A stretch of 64,000 nucleotides of DNA from Sabellastarte sp. h YS-2021 (lineage: Eukaryota > Annelida > Polychaeta > Sabellida > Sabellidae). This document shows positions 1-12,811 of this stretch, one piece after another (within the stretch, counting starts at the first letter, position 1; each line of letters starts with the position of its first letter). The stretch is from contig OZ024934.1 of the NCBI GenBank assembly GCA_964017235.1, positions 77,776,706-77,840,705 of the forward strand, given 5' to 3'. A program made the translations under genes and the position numbers. The notes beneath the pieces are model-generated. The model had not been told where the DNA came from and searched no databases. It saw only the letters and a list, made by a program, of their open reading frames with translations.

Positions 1-537
1 AGAAACTAATATTGTAGCATATAATGACACAGTTTATGTAACTGAGTATCAGACTGTTGAACATTGTCACATTGCATAATGTAGAAATAATCCATGAGCA
101 CGAATGGATTATTTCTATTCTAACATGACATTTAAGCTTATTTAAGAGATTTTTTTTCATTTTTTAAAATTTTTAAAAGGAATAAATTGTTTTACATAGG
201 TTTGTTTATATTGTGGTGACCTTAGCAACCAGCTGTTCCATCCATTGTACCTGGAAACCGCAGATTTAAAATTTTCTGATACAGGAATATTTAATATGAA
301 TATAATGTGTAATTTTCATTATTCAATTCATATTTAATATTCAATCAAATATAAATAAAAACAATACAGCAACATTACTACTAAAACCCAACGATGAAAC
401 ATGTACGCAGGATGGAAGGGCAGTGCGATTGTTGTCAGATAAATGTGTGCGCGCAGAGCTAAAACTCGTTTCTGCGCACATCGTCATGTTAGAATATGAC
501 AAAAGACAGAGATGAAGCTAGTAGAACTTCTACACAC
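1..537. other. Probable intron 3 of the patatin-like gene; no exon recognised
   Basis: This stretch follows the exon 3 donor on the minus strand. I looked for the next patatin exon, which in the family carries the region before the catalytic Asp, and found nothing convincing. The sequence is AT-rich, so the rest of the gene most likely lies beyond the left edge of the window. Confidence 0.5.
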
Positions 538-674
538 CTCTCTAAATGTGATGTTAGGATTGCCAGTGTTCTCTTCCATGATCTGTTTCAACACATTCAG
601 GAATTTATTAGCCGGATTCCAGCCAAACCTCTTCATCACATTCGGAACCATGGAGATGGCACCAAAGGTACTAT
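538..674 (-). CDS. Patatin-like phospholipase, coding exon 3 (partial gene)
   Basis: This 137-nt exon lies between an acceptor (TAATTTCAG, read on the minus strand) and a GTGTGT donor. With the one base carried over from exon 2 it gives 46 codons, starting D-S-T-F-G and ending T-G-N-P-N-I-T-F-R-E. Patatin-like lipases commonly have a segment of the type F-G-W..G..F..-TGNPDITF-.E about 60-75 residues after the nucleophile serine, and this exon fits that position. The reading frame joins exon 2 without a break (ATA G|AT AGT). The donor is a weaker match than the other donors in the gene, so the exact 3' end is less certain. The gene continues to the left, outside the window. An open frame runs past the donor but has no family similarity there, which supports the splice. 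Function: acyl-hydrolase on membrane lipids, inferred from the family. Confidence 0.78.
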
Positions 675-1275
675 CTGAAATTACATATAAGCATCCCATA
701 GAAATTGCCTCTGTGAGTGATGTAGACAATTTTTGAGGTGGGTTTGTATGGAAAAATACATGAAATCTAAGTAACAGTATCAGAATATTTTCCAATAATA
801 GATACTTAAGTAAAATCTACAGAAAGATTGTAATTTCTATGTTAGTAAAGTTAGATCAACTTGTTTCTTACTAGATTCTAATAGAGAAATAGTTTTTCCA
901 GCCTTCGTTGCAACCCTCACTTTCATACTAAGATAGGAAAGTTTACAGATGGTAAAACAAATAAGCTAGATGATCTTGATTTCAAACTGATTAATAATTG
1001 GCTATCTGTAAGTAACCAATGCTTCAGTGGTGGGTGTCAGATGTTGTATCATTACACCAATAGTGTTACATCTCTTTTCATGCAGTTGGATTAAGACAAA
1101 ATTCTCTGAGTTAGCACCGAATTGGTCTTCTGACATCACTTTAACGAAGCTTATACAGACATAAATAATTTGGAAAAGTAATGTATTTTATCATGACCAC
1201 TATTGACCCTTCACTAGACAGAGAGCTTGAGCCTGTTCATAGATTTTTAATTTAGAAGACATGCAATATAGTTAC

Positions 1276-1423
1276 CTATAAGAAGACTTCTCATTTTCAG
1301 GTGCATCAACTTTTTCACTTTGGAAGCATTTAGGTTAATAGCCAGTAAAGAAGCAATAATGGCTCCCCCACTGGTACCTGCAAACCTCTTACATTGTGGC
1401 AAGATACCAAGCTCTTCTAATGC
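1276..1423 (-). CDS. Patatin-like phospholipase, coding exon 2 with the catalytic serine
   Basis: This 148-nt exon is preceded by a strong polypyrimidine acceptor (TTCTATTTTTTCAG) and followed by a GTAAC donor. It encodes 49 codons plus one base, beginning A-L-E-E-L-G-I-L. It contains R-F-A-G-T-S-G-G-A, the G-x-S-x-G nucleophile elbow of patatin-family lipases, with Ser at bases 1370-1372 (about residue 62 of the joined protein). The family order is glycine-rich oxyanion loop, then 'ALEELGI', then GTSGG, and joining any of the three exon 1 copies to this exon reproduces it exactly in phase 0. I found no second copy of this exon, so all three first exons appear to share it. The catalytic Asp of the Ser-Asp dyad would be encoded further left, outside the window. 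Confidence 0.9.
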
Positions 1424-2085
1424 CTGAAAAAATAGAACATATACTATTTTAGATTCTGATATGACATTCTTGTATCCAAGTAGAAGTTTAATTATGGTAA
1501 AGGTTTTCCTGTATCCATTGTGTATTGGTGAGACCCATCATAAAAAAATCGGCAAGTAATACCAAGGCAATACCTGTTCATGCTGGAGTCACAAGCAACA
1601 TCCAAACAGGATCATGTACTTTTGGTTGAGATTCACTTTGCCACTAATTTGGGAATGAGGTTTTCGCTGGAATTTCGATTGGTTTCATATATTGGTAGTA
1701 CATGGTAGAGTGAATCGAAAAGCAAGCAAAATCACTTGGCATCCACAACCACTTTCTAATAATGTTTCAAGTAGCCATAACGTCCCCTCGCAGGCAGTAT
1801 TAAAATATACACACTGGAGGGGAAGGAGGGGGGTGGTTGTGGTGTTATTCTTATATCATATAGTGACATGTAACAGACAATGCATAAAACACAATTACCT
1901 GTGTCCCCGTGAAGGACGTATTAGTCATTTAACAACATGTTTTAGGAGTTACAATTTTACCATTTTTCATGGACGGTATAATTTTTAAACATTTTGGTTA
2001 TTTTGGTTCTATTTTAAAAAATAATTTTTTTAAGTTTTATGTCAAAAGCTTTACAACAACGTAAAAATGTATTTCATCTTCTATT

Positions 2086-2171
2086 AAGTTTTCAATGCAT
2101 TCAAAGATTCGAATGAGCGACCTAAAAGGTTGAAGGCGAGCACTCTAACTGCTACACCACGAGCACCCTAG
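2086..2171 (-). repeat. tRNA-like sequence, probably a SINE head or tRNA relic
   Basis: On the minus strand this reads like the A box (GTGGTGTAGCAGTTAGAG) and B box (GGTCGCTCATTCGAATC) of a pol III tRNA promoter at about the right spacing. The acceptor and anticodon arms do not fold convincingly, so I treat it as a tRNA-derived repeat head and not as a tRNA gene. Confidence 0.4.
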
Positions 2172-2357
2172 CATATTTCATACACTATCACATATAGAGC
2201 AACCATCCCTGAGGGAGCACAAATCATCACACTGAGAGATAAAACCAGATATTTGTGATAAATGCCTATACAAATTCTGAGGTGCAAATAGAGATCTAGA
2301 CCATTTTTGAAAAGGAGGCACCCACCAGTAGAAACCCACCTTGTGTGAAATGTGACC

Positions 2358-2358
<1 letters not shown>

Positions 2359-2387
<29 letters not shown>
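2359..2387 (+). repeat. Poly-C tract (29 bases)
   Basis: Pure cytosine run in otherwise AT-rich intron sequence. The glycine-rich open frames across it on the minus strand are artefacts of this tract. Confidence 0.95.
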
Positions 2388-2388
<1 letters not shown>

Positions 2389-3745
2389 CAATCCAATGTA
2401 CAGTTATTGAGTTATGCAGTCAGACAAATAAACAATGAACAAATGGATGTGATTACAATACCCTTGACCCTGTCCGTTAGGGACTCGAGGGTAAAAATAT
2501 ATTAACACAACACTGCTCACTGAAATTCAATAAAATATACCATTAACACAGCTTGGATCTTCCAGTGAAGTCCCACAAATTCAGCATGTATTCTGTGTCA
2601 ACATCATGGTAAGATATAAATAAGAATTCAATTGACACTGTACAAATAAATATGCCAACAAAAATACTGTTAACATTAGAATAAAACTTAATTCATGGTG
2701 GGGTTTGTACACAACTTTCAATGACAGTACCAATATTAATATTTGAACAGGACATTTGAATTTCTCACTGAAAGTTGCCATCAGATGCATTCAAATCCAC
2801 TGTGTCCTCTCAGGCAGAAGTCAAATTCCTAGCTCAACATGAAGTAGGAAAGATGGTAGGTGTTTGCCAGTAGCCAGAAATTTGCAGAATGGAATCTTCA
2901 CCATTACAATTTTTTATCCAAACCCTCAACTATTGATCTATACAGTGTGTTAAAAACGATGTTAATCCAAAGTAAAAGAGAGTGCAGACCTCAGTCAAGG
3001 CACATAGTATTAAGTGAAAGGGAAATTTTGATTTCTTTGTATCCAGACAGTGAACCAGATCACTCTAAGATTTAATGGGATCTAAGTAACACCTAGCCCA
3101 TCTTCTATTTTTATCATGAACTTCCAGCTTGTAGTATTTTGTGTAATCATGCTTAAAAACAAACAGACAAACATGCATATAAATGGTCATGAAAATAATA
3201 CTTCCTTGGCAGAGGTAAAATTAATATAAAATTATCAGTCTCCAAAGTTAATCATCACCGGCTACCCACTGACTAAATAATAAAGTCATTACTCCCAGCT
3301 GACTTGCAAATAAACTAACACAAATGTTCATTGGTCTACCCATTTGTTAGGCAAACATTACAAATAAGTGAATAGCAAGGTCTTTCTGTTAATTTGAAAA
3401 ATTGTCAGAGGAATATGGAGTAAATAATGTCCATAACAGACATGTTTCAGTAACTGACAAAGCACTCTGTATATTTTTCCCAATTGATATGAGGCTTCCA
3501 AGATACAGGGGGGATTAAGTTGGCACAGCCTCAACTTAAGATAGAAGCCACCTTTGGAGTAAATAACCAACTAATCAGAACCCATGAAGTCACTGACCAG
3601 AACCAGGACATTAGAGGTAAAGTTAATACTTGGTGCAGCTACAACTTGAAATGGCGTGCACATCTCGAGATGTTTGCCACAACCCCCCCGCCCCTCCCCC
3701 ACGCAAGTTGGCACAAGGAACAATTCAAGTTGTTCACTGCAGCGA

Positions 3746-3972
3746 GTCGGTGCTCAACAGTAACACTCTCGCCCACAACTCTCAAATCAGAGTCTGAATC
3801 TTGGTGTGACCTCATGTGGGAAAGCTGGTAGTTGCTTGCCATTGGACGGTAGTTTACAATATGGAACCTTGACGAACTAATGTACTGGTCTCCTCTACCC
3901 TTCTGATTACCTATCACATTATAATGGATAAGGTACTGTGCGTGATGTAAAACATTAAATAAATAAACAAAC
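3746..3972 (+). mobile_element. tRNA-derived SINE (AAATAAATAAA-tailed family), decayed copy
   Basis: The body phrases GGGAAAGCTGGTAGTTGC and TTGCCATTGG, the near-3' 'GATGTAAAACATTAAATAAATAAA' type tail and the box-A-like AACACTCTCGCC match the full-length copies elsewhere in the window. The head and central region are strongly diverged, so this is an old insertion. Confidence 0.75.
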
Positions 3973-4380
3973 TTACTTATAGCAAAGAATTGCCACTAAC
4001 TAGTATGTCAACTATTGTTGCAACAACTGGACCCAGATGTTTTTACATTCTCAAATGATTTACTTAATGTAAACAAAAGCATGCAGACACATATCTCCTT
4101 GAAAGCCCAAAACCCCCAATTCCTGGATCACAACCAAAATCAAATCATTTGTTTCTTGTGGCTTAGTCAACATTTCCTGAAAATTTCATCAAAATCTGTC
4201 CATAGCTTTTCGGGTTATTTTGCAAACAAAAAGAGAGACAAACAACACACACCGCCCTTTACAGAACCTCCTTGTCGGAGGTCACAAAAGTTTGTTTAAG
4301 GATTGAAAAACTATACTGGACTTCCTTTTTGAAGTGCAAGCCTCGCTAAAGCTCATGCTTCTACAGATCACTTTTTTTTT

Positions 4381-4705
4381 GTCTCCGGACTTTGATGAAA
4401 TTTACCTCTGTATTCTGAATTTACCTCTCTTGCACTCCAATAGCTACAAGGACACATGTCCTTTTGGTTTTTGTCCATACATATGTCCTTTTGTCTTCAC
4501 ACTTTGGTGACACTGACAACACTGCAATAGCTAAAAGGACAGATGTCCTTTCAGCTTTTGTCCATACATATGTCCTTTTGTCTCCGGACTTTGATGACAT
4601 TTACAACACCTATGCATTCTGAATTTACCTCTCTTGCTTTCCAATAGCTAAAAGAACACATGTCCTTTTGGCTTTTCCCCATACATATGCCCTTCTTGCA
4701 TCGGA
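4381..4705 (+). repeat. Three-unit direct repeat with an internal palindrome
   Basis: Three units of roughly 85-117 bp begin at about 4439, 4526 and 4643 with AATAGCTA. Each has a short palindrome (AAAAGGACATATGTCCTT type) followed by CATACATATGTCCTT, and a CTCCGGACTTTGATGA phrase recurs between them. The array runs directly into the 5S-derived SINE at 4715. Confidence 0.75.
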
Positions 4706-4714
4706 CCTTCAGAA

Positions 4715-4905
4715 ATTGTGGCACAGAGTGATGACTATTCGTCTGCTCACCAAAGTTAAGCAGCAATGGGCTATGTTAGTTTGTGGATGGGTGACCGTCT
4801 CAGTTTGGAACCAGCTGTGGGATGTATCTAAGTATCTATGTATTTTTGCGTTTGCGCTAGTGGACCAAAACACCTTTTGGCCTTGTTTAAATAAATATAT
4901 CTTTG
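4715..4905 (+). mobile_element. 5S rRNA-derived SINE (SINE3-type)
   Basis: Bases 4735-4800 resemble the internal promoter half of 5S rRNA: GTCTGCTCACC, AAGTTAAGCAGC, GGGCTATGTTAGT and GGATGGGTGACCG occur in the 5S order and spacing. The 3' part contains GCGCTAGTGGACCAAAAC followed by CCTTTTGGCCTTGTTT and an ATAAATATAT tail. The minus-strand copy at 50290-50520 shares both head and tail, which shows this is a mobile family and not a 5S gene. Confidence 0.8.
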
Positions 4906-5274
4906 AATGTGTTAGAGTTTCACTATTGTTTCATTTTTGGAACTTGTGACAACATGTGGGATGCACTAAAGACCAAAAATGATATGACCTATACTGATAA
5001 GTGGGACCTTGAAACCCCAAATTTGGCTTTGCTTCAGTTTTATATTTCATATAATATTTAACCGAATTTATGGCTTTGTTGAAACTTCTGGCGAAAATAG
5101 GGAGGTTTTCTGATAAGTCTCAAAAGTGGACTTGGGTATAAGCAATGCAATTTTCTTTATTGCATTTCCAAATGTAAAGAATAGACATTGTTTCCCCAAC
5201 AGTTTACAATGATTAATATTATATCCCCAGACAGCAATCTTCCCATATGAATGAGCAAAAAGAGATAGCTAAGA

Positions 5275-5372
5275 ATTTTATCTAAATAGAACTGAACCAG
5301 CTATGATGTATTATTATCACTCTTTTATCTAAATAGAACTGAACTAGCTATGACGTATTATTACATATTATT
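5275..5372 (+). repeat. Two-unit direct repeat, about 50 bp each
   Basis: The phrase TTTTATCTAAATAGAACTGA followed by an AGCTATGAYGTATTATTA segment occurs twice in tandem with only a few differences. Small local duplication. Confidence 0.8.
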
Positions 5373-8300
5373 TTTAAATATATTTGAAATAACCATATTT
5401 CATCGTAAGTAGCTCTACTATCTATCATTTGTGAGCCTTAAGTTGTGCCTTACCTGAACTTAACTCACACATATTTGTTAATTACACTTTGCCAAATATC
5501 ACTAAATAAGTTTTTACCCAGTCATATATTACTATGTTTTTATGTATATTAGATTCTGAGTCATCAGGTAAATTTCTTAATTAGAGATGTATTTTTAATG
5601 AAGGATTCGTTTTCTGAGGGCCAGTTTTTAGGTAGCCGATTTGCTTAGGACCAATATGGCAAAGGGCTCCCTTTCCAAACTCCAGTGACGATGATCATAT
5701 TATCTGGTGCTTCTAATGCTAACACAATTGGGGTGTCAATGACAATTTCCGTATGTAGTTGATTTGTCTGGTTCATCATTTATAGTGTTGCTAAGACTTT
5801 TGACTTTCTGTTGAATCAATACAAATTTCTGAACTCTTCTTGTGATGTGCTGATATTGGTCTTGTCTCCTTTCAATAGCTTTATGAGTTTTAAACCATAT
5901 GTGAAAAAGTATAATATTTGCTGAAGTTCTCCTTTCTTAAGTCCCTGTAGGAATACATTTCTACATTGTAGCATTCATTCTTAGCAATAAACATATTATG
6001 TTACCTCCAGCCCCCAGTACTAACAGAATTAGGTTGTCAATAATAATTTTAGTATGTGTATGGCTTCACAATGGTGTCCCGGTGCTTCTCATACTAGTGA
6101 TGCTTTGATGAATAAAAACTAGATAGCATTCATAGAATGCAAACATAAACTAGAACATGTGTCTGGCAAAAAATGAGTGGTTTTTTTTTTGTATCTAGAA
6201 TATGATCCATATCTTTCCAAAATGTAGTTACTCCTTTTTTTGGCCAGGTCCTAACTACATAAAAACTTCTTGAGGATCCACTCATTATATTTAAAGTAGT
6301 GTCAACCGGAAAGCAAGAGTCATTGAAAATACATTAAAATAGGACCCTTGAAATTCAGGAGTTTGCTACCCAAAAGCAAATTCAATAAATTGCACAGAGA
6401 AATCCAACCAAGACACAGAGTGGACTGTACCACAATGATCCACAACTGACAGTACACAAGCGCATTTGTTTGTAAGTTTGTGATCCCAGCACAGAATGGT
6501 CTGACCGAGGTATTAGCAAAGATGTTTTGGTCTTGCTTTCAAATACACCCCATGACAATAGGTTGGAAACCCCTTTGGTCTGTTTCATTGTGGACAGAAC
6601 TGTTAAAAGATCTATAAATACCTAACTTTGACCAAACATTAAGCTTAATTGCTTTCATTTTCTCTGGGGAACACTGAAGATCTCTAAAGACTTTAATATA
6701 AAGATACCCTTAAGCTTCTTCTATTTTCGTGCATGGCTCAAAAAGCCTTTCAGAAATATTAGCCCTGGGTCTGGCATTAGCACAAATGATCCTCTATATC
6801 TAGGATATAATGGGTACCTGACTGCAAGAAGACTTGTATTTTTGTCGTAGCAGTGCAGACATATATGCCATCGAAGGGAAGTTTTTATACTTGTACGACT
6901 ACAAACCTATATTTTATGTTTATTATGCAAGTGAAAACTCTTACAGGAAGAAATTGCCCTAGTTTGAAAATTATTAAAGTGAAATATTAAAGGATTTTCT
7001 ACAGGCTACTTCATCTTTATGGTTATTTTCTACAATTATTCTTAATTATACAACTCTGATAAATAACAAAACAAAATTAAAAAAATAGAAAACATTTAAT
7101 AGTTTGAAACATATCGATAGCTTCACTCAAGCTTTTTGCAAAAGACATATATACACAAATTAATCAAGTGCATACCTTTGTGGCCTCCCATTCTAAGAGT
7201 GTAACGATATGTGTTATAACAAATTAACATGAGTGATCAAATATGGTGGTATGTAAAGGCTATAAACAAAGTAAAGCCACATTTTGAAAGTAACATAGTG
7301 GTTTATTTAAATGCTTTTCTGACAGTATGTTATTGCTTATTATAGCCCAATCAACACCTTTGATACTTTCTCTAGGTTGACGTAAATATATAGAAACGGA
7401 ATCACACTAAAAAAGTGTTCTGTTTGCATAAAAACCTAAATAACACATTTCTTGATTGGCTGACTCTCTGTGTTCTGATAATGTTCACTTTTATCTGTTG
7501 CTTCCAACACTAAGAATAAATATATTCACACATTTCTACATTGTCTTTGTACCTCTGTCCTGAAAACGGTCATAAAGTCTCTGTTTCTTGCACTGCCAAC
7601 ACAGTCTATTTTTAAGAAAATTTCTCTACTGTCTTGGTACCTCTGTTCTACCAATCATCATATTTTATTTATTGTTTCCGGTACTAACTCAGTTAGTGGG
7701 ATACTGACAATTTCTGTGTGTGAATGATTATCATGTGATTCACATAGTTGCATTGCCCTTCCTTCTCTGCTCTGGGCTCATATGTTCTAATGAACACAAA
7801 ATGATAAAATGTCATTGTTAAACCACACAGTAAACACAATACCACATACAAAAATGTGTAAAGGTCAACGTTGTGGTTTTATGACCTTTTCAATGGCTAA
7901 GGTTATATCAGGACGGTCCCCACAGTGAATTCTACATATTGTCATGAAATGGATTAAAACCCACGACCACCAAGTAGACTTTCTTCAAGTGCTTTGTCTA
8001 AGGTATTATATGAGGACTGAATGACTTTACCAGAATTTGGGGAAAAGAGACCAAATGTATTTCATCACACAGTAGGTTCCCCACTTACCAGGTTGATTCA
8101 TTATGATTCCCTGTATGTGTGATTTTGGTGGTATGAGAAATACAAAGACTTGGGGCAAGTAATCAAATGCCGAACTTACCAACCAATTGGTCACTAAAGA
8201 CTGCCTGTCATCATATCATTACATATAAAGGGTGATAATTATATTTAACAATGTTATACAAGAGCAGTTGGAGAGTACCAACTGCTGCTAAGACCCAAAA

Positions 8301-10134
8301 ATCCTATTTAAAAACTCCTACATCCAGAAATGGTTGATCATTCCAAAAATTAAATTATTTTTGATAGAGCATGTGAAATTGGATGTAGAGCTGTGCAGTA
8401 TTTTTTATATTCTTGCTAACAAACCAACAGACAAAATCCAATGATCTGACAAAGGTTATAACAATATTCATATAGGGTATTAATTATGTAAACAGTTGAT
8501 CAAATGCCAAACTTGTTAACCATTAGGCTAATAAGGCTTCCTAAAGGTATGTAAGGTTTACATTTACCTTAAAAGAAGGGCAGAAATTATGTAGTAGTTG
8601 TAATTTGCAAAATGAAATTAAACTGCTACTTCCAATGGCTATAATGTCAGGGGAATGTAAATGGAATTATATGAACTTGATGACCCATTAAGTAGTGAGC
8701 TGCAGTACAAACATCAATAAAATCTGGTTCTTACTTCTGCATAAAGGAGGACAATCTACATATTATTGGCATGCAAAGCTAATTAACTACCACATTCGTG
8801 CAACAGAGTAATGGTGAAAGGAATTGTCTGAAGGTTATAACCAACACAGCTTGCATAATTTGAGAGTTAATTATGTATTCTCGCTGAATTACAATGTCTT
8901 ATATAAACAAAAAAAAAACAAATATTACCAAGAGAGGTGGGAAAAACAATCATGCTGCCCTTTGGGGTTTCAATGACGCAGACATAAATAAGCTACATGT
9001 AATTAATGGTGGATATGAAAATATAGAGAGACTATACCATTTTCATGCTTTGTTATGATAACAGTAAAATATACTATGTTAATTTATGAGAAAAGTATCA
9101 ATATCGGTGTAAAAACAAATGCAACATAACATGCCATTTGCAATATTTTTTTCACAATGAAGCAAATTCAATAGTATACCCTAGACCTCGTGCAGGAACA
9201 TAATGATTTGTTTCATCTAGGCAGAAACTTGTTTCAGTGCAACATGCCCCCATGTCTCTATGAAAAAGGTTCATTAACACGGTTAGCATATCAGTACATT
9301 TTCTTCTCCTTACTTCCTAAGGGGTTTTTACTTTTTATTCCATGAATTTTTTCTCATTCAGCTAGGAGGGTTTCTAGAGTTGCTCACATGTGTAAACCAC
9401 AAAGTTCAACTCAAGCGGAAGTGAGTTGGAAAAAGACTATACCTTATACGTAAAACACAAAATCATACAATTTATACTTTCAGGTGATAAAATGTTGTAT
9501 TTTACAGCAACAATTCTAAAAGATTTGCAACATTTGTGAGCAAATAGAAAGAAAGGAAATTAAATTATAAACCATACACTGTAAAATAATTCGTATTTTA
9601 GAGGTATACATAAGTGTGACTCAAAACTGATACATAAATCTGTTCCTTTTATCTGTTGCTTTCCGTAATAATAGTAAAAATATTAACACATTTCTACATT
9701 TTCTTTGTACCTCTGTCCTGACAGAAACTGTTACATAAATCTGTTTCTGACTTCTTCTCTTCTCCAATAAATCAAATAGTGCTTGTAAGATACTCTTTTT
9801 ACTCCAAAATGCTGAATCAAATCCAATGAGTTTCTTATTCCATCAGGTTTATCACATCCAACACTGTTTATTGTGTTTTAGTGTTTATGAAGTTTCCACT
9901 ATTTTATTCATGGCTAGAAATCCACTACTACCCCCCAGCTATGGTCTAAATTAGATTCAGAAAACACAGATTGAATAATTGTATGCTAAATTGCATCATC
10001 TTGGTCTTATTGTATTAATAGTAAATGTGGACATCTTTCAACCATTTCATAGTTATTTTTTTTCCCAGTGACTCTGCCATTTTTTGTTCTTTTCACACCT
10101 AAGCAGAACAATAGTGTATTATATACTAGCATAA

Positions 10135-10357
10135 TTTATTTGGGGTTTTACGTCACTTTCAACACTATACAGGTCATATCACGACGGGTAGTTGGAAGGG
10201 CAGAGGAAACCAGTACATACAGTTCGCTAGGGTTGTGTGCTGTAAACTGCCGACCAACGGCAAGAAACTACCAGCTTTCCCACTTAAGGCCGTCATGGGG
10301 ATCAAACCCCGGCCTCAGAGGTGGGAGGCGAGAGTGTTACCACTCTGCCACCGTGGC
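10135..10357 (-). mobile_element. tRNA-derived SINE, minus strand
   Basis: Near full-length copy. It starts on the plus strand with the tail complement (TTTATTTGGGGTTTTACG) and ends with the tRNA-like head complement (CTCTGCCACCGTGGC). The pol III A box (TGGCAGAGTGG) and B box (GGTTTGATCCC) are recognisable in the 5' head. It forms an inverted pair with the plus-strand copy 180 bp to the right. Confidence 0.92.
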
Positions 10358-10538
10358 ATAAAAGCTGCTTTTAAGTTAGTCACTCTGAAGGGCTCGGAGA
10401 GCTGTGTTTATATGTAAAGATTTGTCCCCAACCATTATATATATTTTGAAGAACTGTATATGATTGAAAAGTACAGAATGGAACCTTCCCAGTTATCCAT
10501 ACTAGACAGGGATAAATGTTTTCATATATTGGTATGGT

Positions 10539-10771
10539 GGGGCCACGGTGGCAGAGTGGTAACACTCTCGCCTCCCACCTCTGAGGCCGGGATTCGATTC
10601 CCGGCACGGCCTCCAGTGGGAAAGCTGGTAGTTGCTTGCCATTGGTCGGCAGTTTACAGTACAGAACCCTAACGAACTGTATGTACTGGTTTCCTGTTCC
10701 CTTCCAACCACCCGTCGTGATATGACCTATACAGTGTTGAAAGCGACGTAAAACCCCAAATAAATAAATAA
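10539..10771 (+). mobile_element. tRNA-derived SINE, plus strand, with target-site duplication
   Basis: Head GGGGCCACGGTGGCAGAGTG, B box GGGATTCGATTCCC, body GGGAAAGCTGGTAGTTGC, tail AACCCCAAATAAATAAATA. It is flanked by CATATATTGGTATG on the left and CATATACTGGTATG on the right, a 14-bp duplication with one mismatch. This indicates LINE-type target-primed insertion. Confidence 0.93.
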
Positions 10772-12015
10772 CATATACTGGTATGTCATTCAGGAAGTCT
10801 CCATAGTGTGCTTCCTGGAGCCACTTACTGTGGATAATTAGCGTTACAAATTCCCCAACTAGTGCTCAATTTTTATTAGCATTTCTAAAACCTAAAACTA
10901 TGAAGTATTCATCATTAGAAAAGTATTTTACAGGAGTGTTGTTTGTTTTGGTTGCATTAAAATCTACGCAGAAATAGAGAAGTCATGTTTCTCAGTGGAT
11001 GGGATTTTATACGCAATTTTGGCAATAACATTTCCACTGCGTTTATTCCTATACTTTGCCACTCATTAAAATTTATGCTATGATCCCTTTTACTTGGTCT
11101 GTATTTAGGTTTTTATTATATAGCTGTAAATTTTACAGGTTTGTGGGTTTTTTTCTATTCATAGAAATTGATTGGTTTAATTACAAGAAACAAAATAAAT
11201 ATACCTTTTAATTGTCCTATTGTGAAGAATATCCACAGATATATGTATGTCTCTAATTTAACTTGTATAGCTATTTGGCATTTCGATAAAGGTTATAATA
11301 ACCTTATTTAATGTGTTTTTGTCGTTGATAAATGATAGTGCAACGAAAAATGCTCTAGCCCTTCTTATTTTATCTGCTTTGACACATGAGCTTTGAACTC
11401 AGTAACATTTCTGTTGCCTCATTTTGTTTGATCAGATCAATTTGTTGCCAAATTACCAAGTACTTCTTTAAATGCCATATAAGCCTACCAACAAAGTTTT
11501 TTCTTCACAGATTTGCCATTTACAAGTACCATTTCATTTCAACCAGGCACTTGTAGCATACTACATAGTTATTTAATTGAACAAAACAATTACTAGAGCA
11601 TAGCAGGTCTGTAAAATATGCACATCAACTGTTGCTTTTGTTATGTAAAGTTACTTCAACATAACGAATAACTGAGCTGTAATGTCTTAATGATATAAAA
11701 GATGGTATTATCTACATGTGTAGGTATGCAAATATCTAGCAAACTACTTATGAAAATGTCTCCAAACATACATACACAAATTTTAACACTACAAAATGTC
11801 TGTGGATAGCTACAGAAAGCATAGAATAACACAGTATTCAAAGTTTACTGAAAGCCTTCTGTAATTTTAAGAAGCTCGAGCCTTAGGCAAGGCTAATATG
11901 AAGATAGATGAGTTCTTGCTATTTATTGCTTTACTGCCACAATGAAGCAACCTGAATTGTTAACAGTTTTTGTCGATTGTGTTGATTAAATTAGTACTTG
12001 TGTTTCATGTGTCTT

Positions 12016-12033
12016 CCCCCCCCCCCCCCCCCC
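12016..12033 (+). repeat. Poly-C tract (18 bases)
   Basis: Pure cytosine run within intron sequence. Confidence 0.95.
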
Positions 12034-12811
12034 TCCATGTTCTGTACAGCAAAATATCTGATTACCATCCCTAATTGTCGGCTCAATACAATTTAGAAAA
12101 ATCTGATGGAGATATCTCAGGCTGAATTATATAATTATGTCTTTCAGGTCGATAGTAGATTTCCTGTCAGACACATAAGCATTAGATACTCACATTTTGC
12201 TGCCCATGTAAGTCTTTCCGGCATTCTGTTTGTTTCAACAAGTAAATATTACAGCACAATTGTACATAAATTAGCATGGTTATGTTATTTGTACGACCGA
12301 AAAGGTTATATTTAGCTTACACATTTTGTAGTGTAACTTTAAGGCAAATACTTTAAACTTATAATTTATTTATTCAAAATTTCAATGTTTATAATAACAA
12401 AGTTTATGTAGGACTCTCCTCAAGGAAAGAATAGTTTTATTATAATCTCGACAAGCTGTAAATATTGACATGGATTTATGAAAGTTGCACATGAAAAAAA
12501 TAAGCTATGCAATGCTTATTTTAAAATTTTATCACTCAAGAAGATACATTTATCGATTCATCAACTGTAATGTTCAGCAGTGAACTCTCAACGATCACTA
12601 GTTCAATGGAATAGCCAGGAGACACTAACATACACTAGAAATGGATAAGGAACAGTTGCTGATCATCAAGTAAAATTAGGACTAACCTAGTAATGACTTT
12701 CAAATGTCCCACATGATATCCTAATGTTAATGGAATCTGACAATACTCTCTCCAAAAGGGAATGCTCCCAATAACTATATGTTGAACCAAACCTTCAGGG
12801 ATGATTCCCGA

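Noticed and set aside
2086-2171. A tRNA gene
   Set aside because: A and B boxes are present, but the acceptor stem does not pair and the anticodon arm is poor. Better explained as a tRNA-derived repeat head.
2168-2396. Glycine-rich open frames on the minus strand
   Set aside because: Product of the 29-base C run; no conserved flanking sequence.
4715-4905. A 5S rRNA gene
   Set aside because: Only the promoter half resembles 5S. The 5' part and the terminator are missing, and the same non-5S tail is found at 50290, as expected of a SINE.
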